Assembly: GCA_949284065.1 (NCBI GenBank)
Contig: CASDUO010000015.1
Location: forward strand, 1-34,594
DNA from: an uncultured Bacillota bacterium
GTDB taxonomy: Bacteria > Bacillota > Clostridia > Peptostreptococcales > Anaerovoracaceae
Direction of reading: 5' to 3'
DNA length: 34,594 nt
In this document: positions 34,481 to 34,594 of the stretch, piece after piece
Position numbering within the stretch: the first letter of the stretch is position 1
How the letters are laid out: each line of letters opens with the position of its first letter
Made by a program: the position numbers and the translations under genes
The notes under the pieces: generated by a model
Database searches by the model: none
Seen by the model: the letters and a program-made list of their open reading frames with translations, nothing else
Told to the model about the DNA's origin: nothing

Positions 34481-34594
34481 CGGTCGTCAAATCGGCCAGC
34501 AGTTTTCTCTTGGGAAACTGTACACCTTGAAAACTTCATAGTGCATGAAATACAGTCAACAACGGACCTATCTGAAAAGATGGAGTCCTCGACG
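34481..34594 (+). other. rRNA-operon leader with boxA-like antitermination element
   Basis: Downstream of the promoter, CAGTTTTC (34500-34507) pairs with GGAAACTG (34513-34520), and directly after it comes ACACCTTGAAAACTT (34522-34536), which resembles the Bacillus/Clostridium boxA element bound by NusB-S10. A further hairpin GGAC..ATCT-GAAA-AGAT..GTCC lies at 34564-34588. No 16S sequence is present before the edge. Assignment to an rRNA operon rests on the boxA likeness and promoter strength. Confidence 0.65.

Noticed and set aside
34281..34541. Plus-strand 86-residue open frame at the right end
   Set aside because: It runs through the promoter and into the boxA-like leader, has no ribosome-binding site and resembles no family I know.

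Overview
The window looks like the chromosome of a Gram-positive anaerobe of class Clostridia. The evidence is the fused S10-spc-alpha ribosomal-protein cluster with secY, adk, map, infA, rpmJ and rpoA inside it, strong AGGAGG-type ribosome-binding sites, a SAM-I riboswitch on metK, a zinc-type S14, a zinc-LID adenylate kinase, an ECF transporter module and an NhaC antiporter. Arginine is written mostly as AGA/AGG and isoleucine often as ATA, even in ribosomal-protein genes, which suggests a lineage near the Anaerovoracaceae/Family XIII clostridia. That taxonomic guess is only an inference.

Layout. Positions 1-3 hold the start codon of a minus-strand gene that runs off the left edge, preceded by a leader with a terminator-like hairpin. 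Positions 347-7547 are plus-strand housekeeping genes: a metallo-beta-lactamase-fold hydrolase, type I 3-dehydroquinate dehydratase (aroD), an ECF transporter module (two ATPases and EcfT) followed by a QueT-type substrate-binding component, trmB, a class I aminotransferase preceded by a riboswitch-like fold, and a PC4/YdbC-like protein. A convergent terminator separates these from a minus-strand nucleoside (uridine) kinase.

Positions 9668-25437 are one long transcription unit. A consensus promoter and a structured leader of about 260 nt are followed by rpsJ-rplC-rplD-rplW-rplB-rpsS-rplV-rpsC-rplP-rpmC-rpsQ-rplN-rplX-rplE-rpsN-rpsH-rplF-rplR-rpsE-rpmD-rplO-secY-adk-map-infA-rpmJ-rpsM-rpsK-rpsD-rpoA-rplQ, ending at a hairpin terminator. 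It encodes most of the small primary-binding ribosomal proteins, the Sec channel, the RNA polymerase alpha subunit and initiation factor IF-1. After it come a U32-family protein and an AI-2E-family membrane protein (plus strand). The right end holds minus-strand units: an apt-like phosphoribosyltransferase with an NCS2 purine permease (purine salvage), metK under a SAM-I riboswitch, and nhaC under a consensus promoter and a candidate structured leader. The last ~150 bases contain a strong plus-strand promoter and a boxA-like element, so an rRNA operon probably starts just beyond the right edge.

This is a core-genome region. I see no phage, insertion sequence, CRISPR array or defence island. 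The most interesting signals are regulatory RNA candidates: an attenuator-like S10 leader with a nested terminator and a competing helix; a three-stem leader before the aminotransferase; a long nested hairpin before rpsM; a hairpin before rpsH; and a 10-bp-closed leader before nhaC. The other is a 109-residue low-complexity tail on ribosomal protein S3 with basic octad repeats followed by an acidic alanine-rich end.
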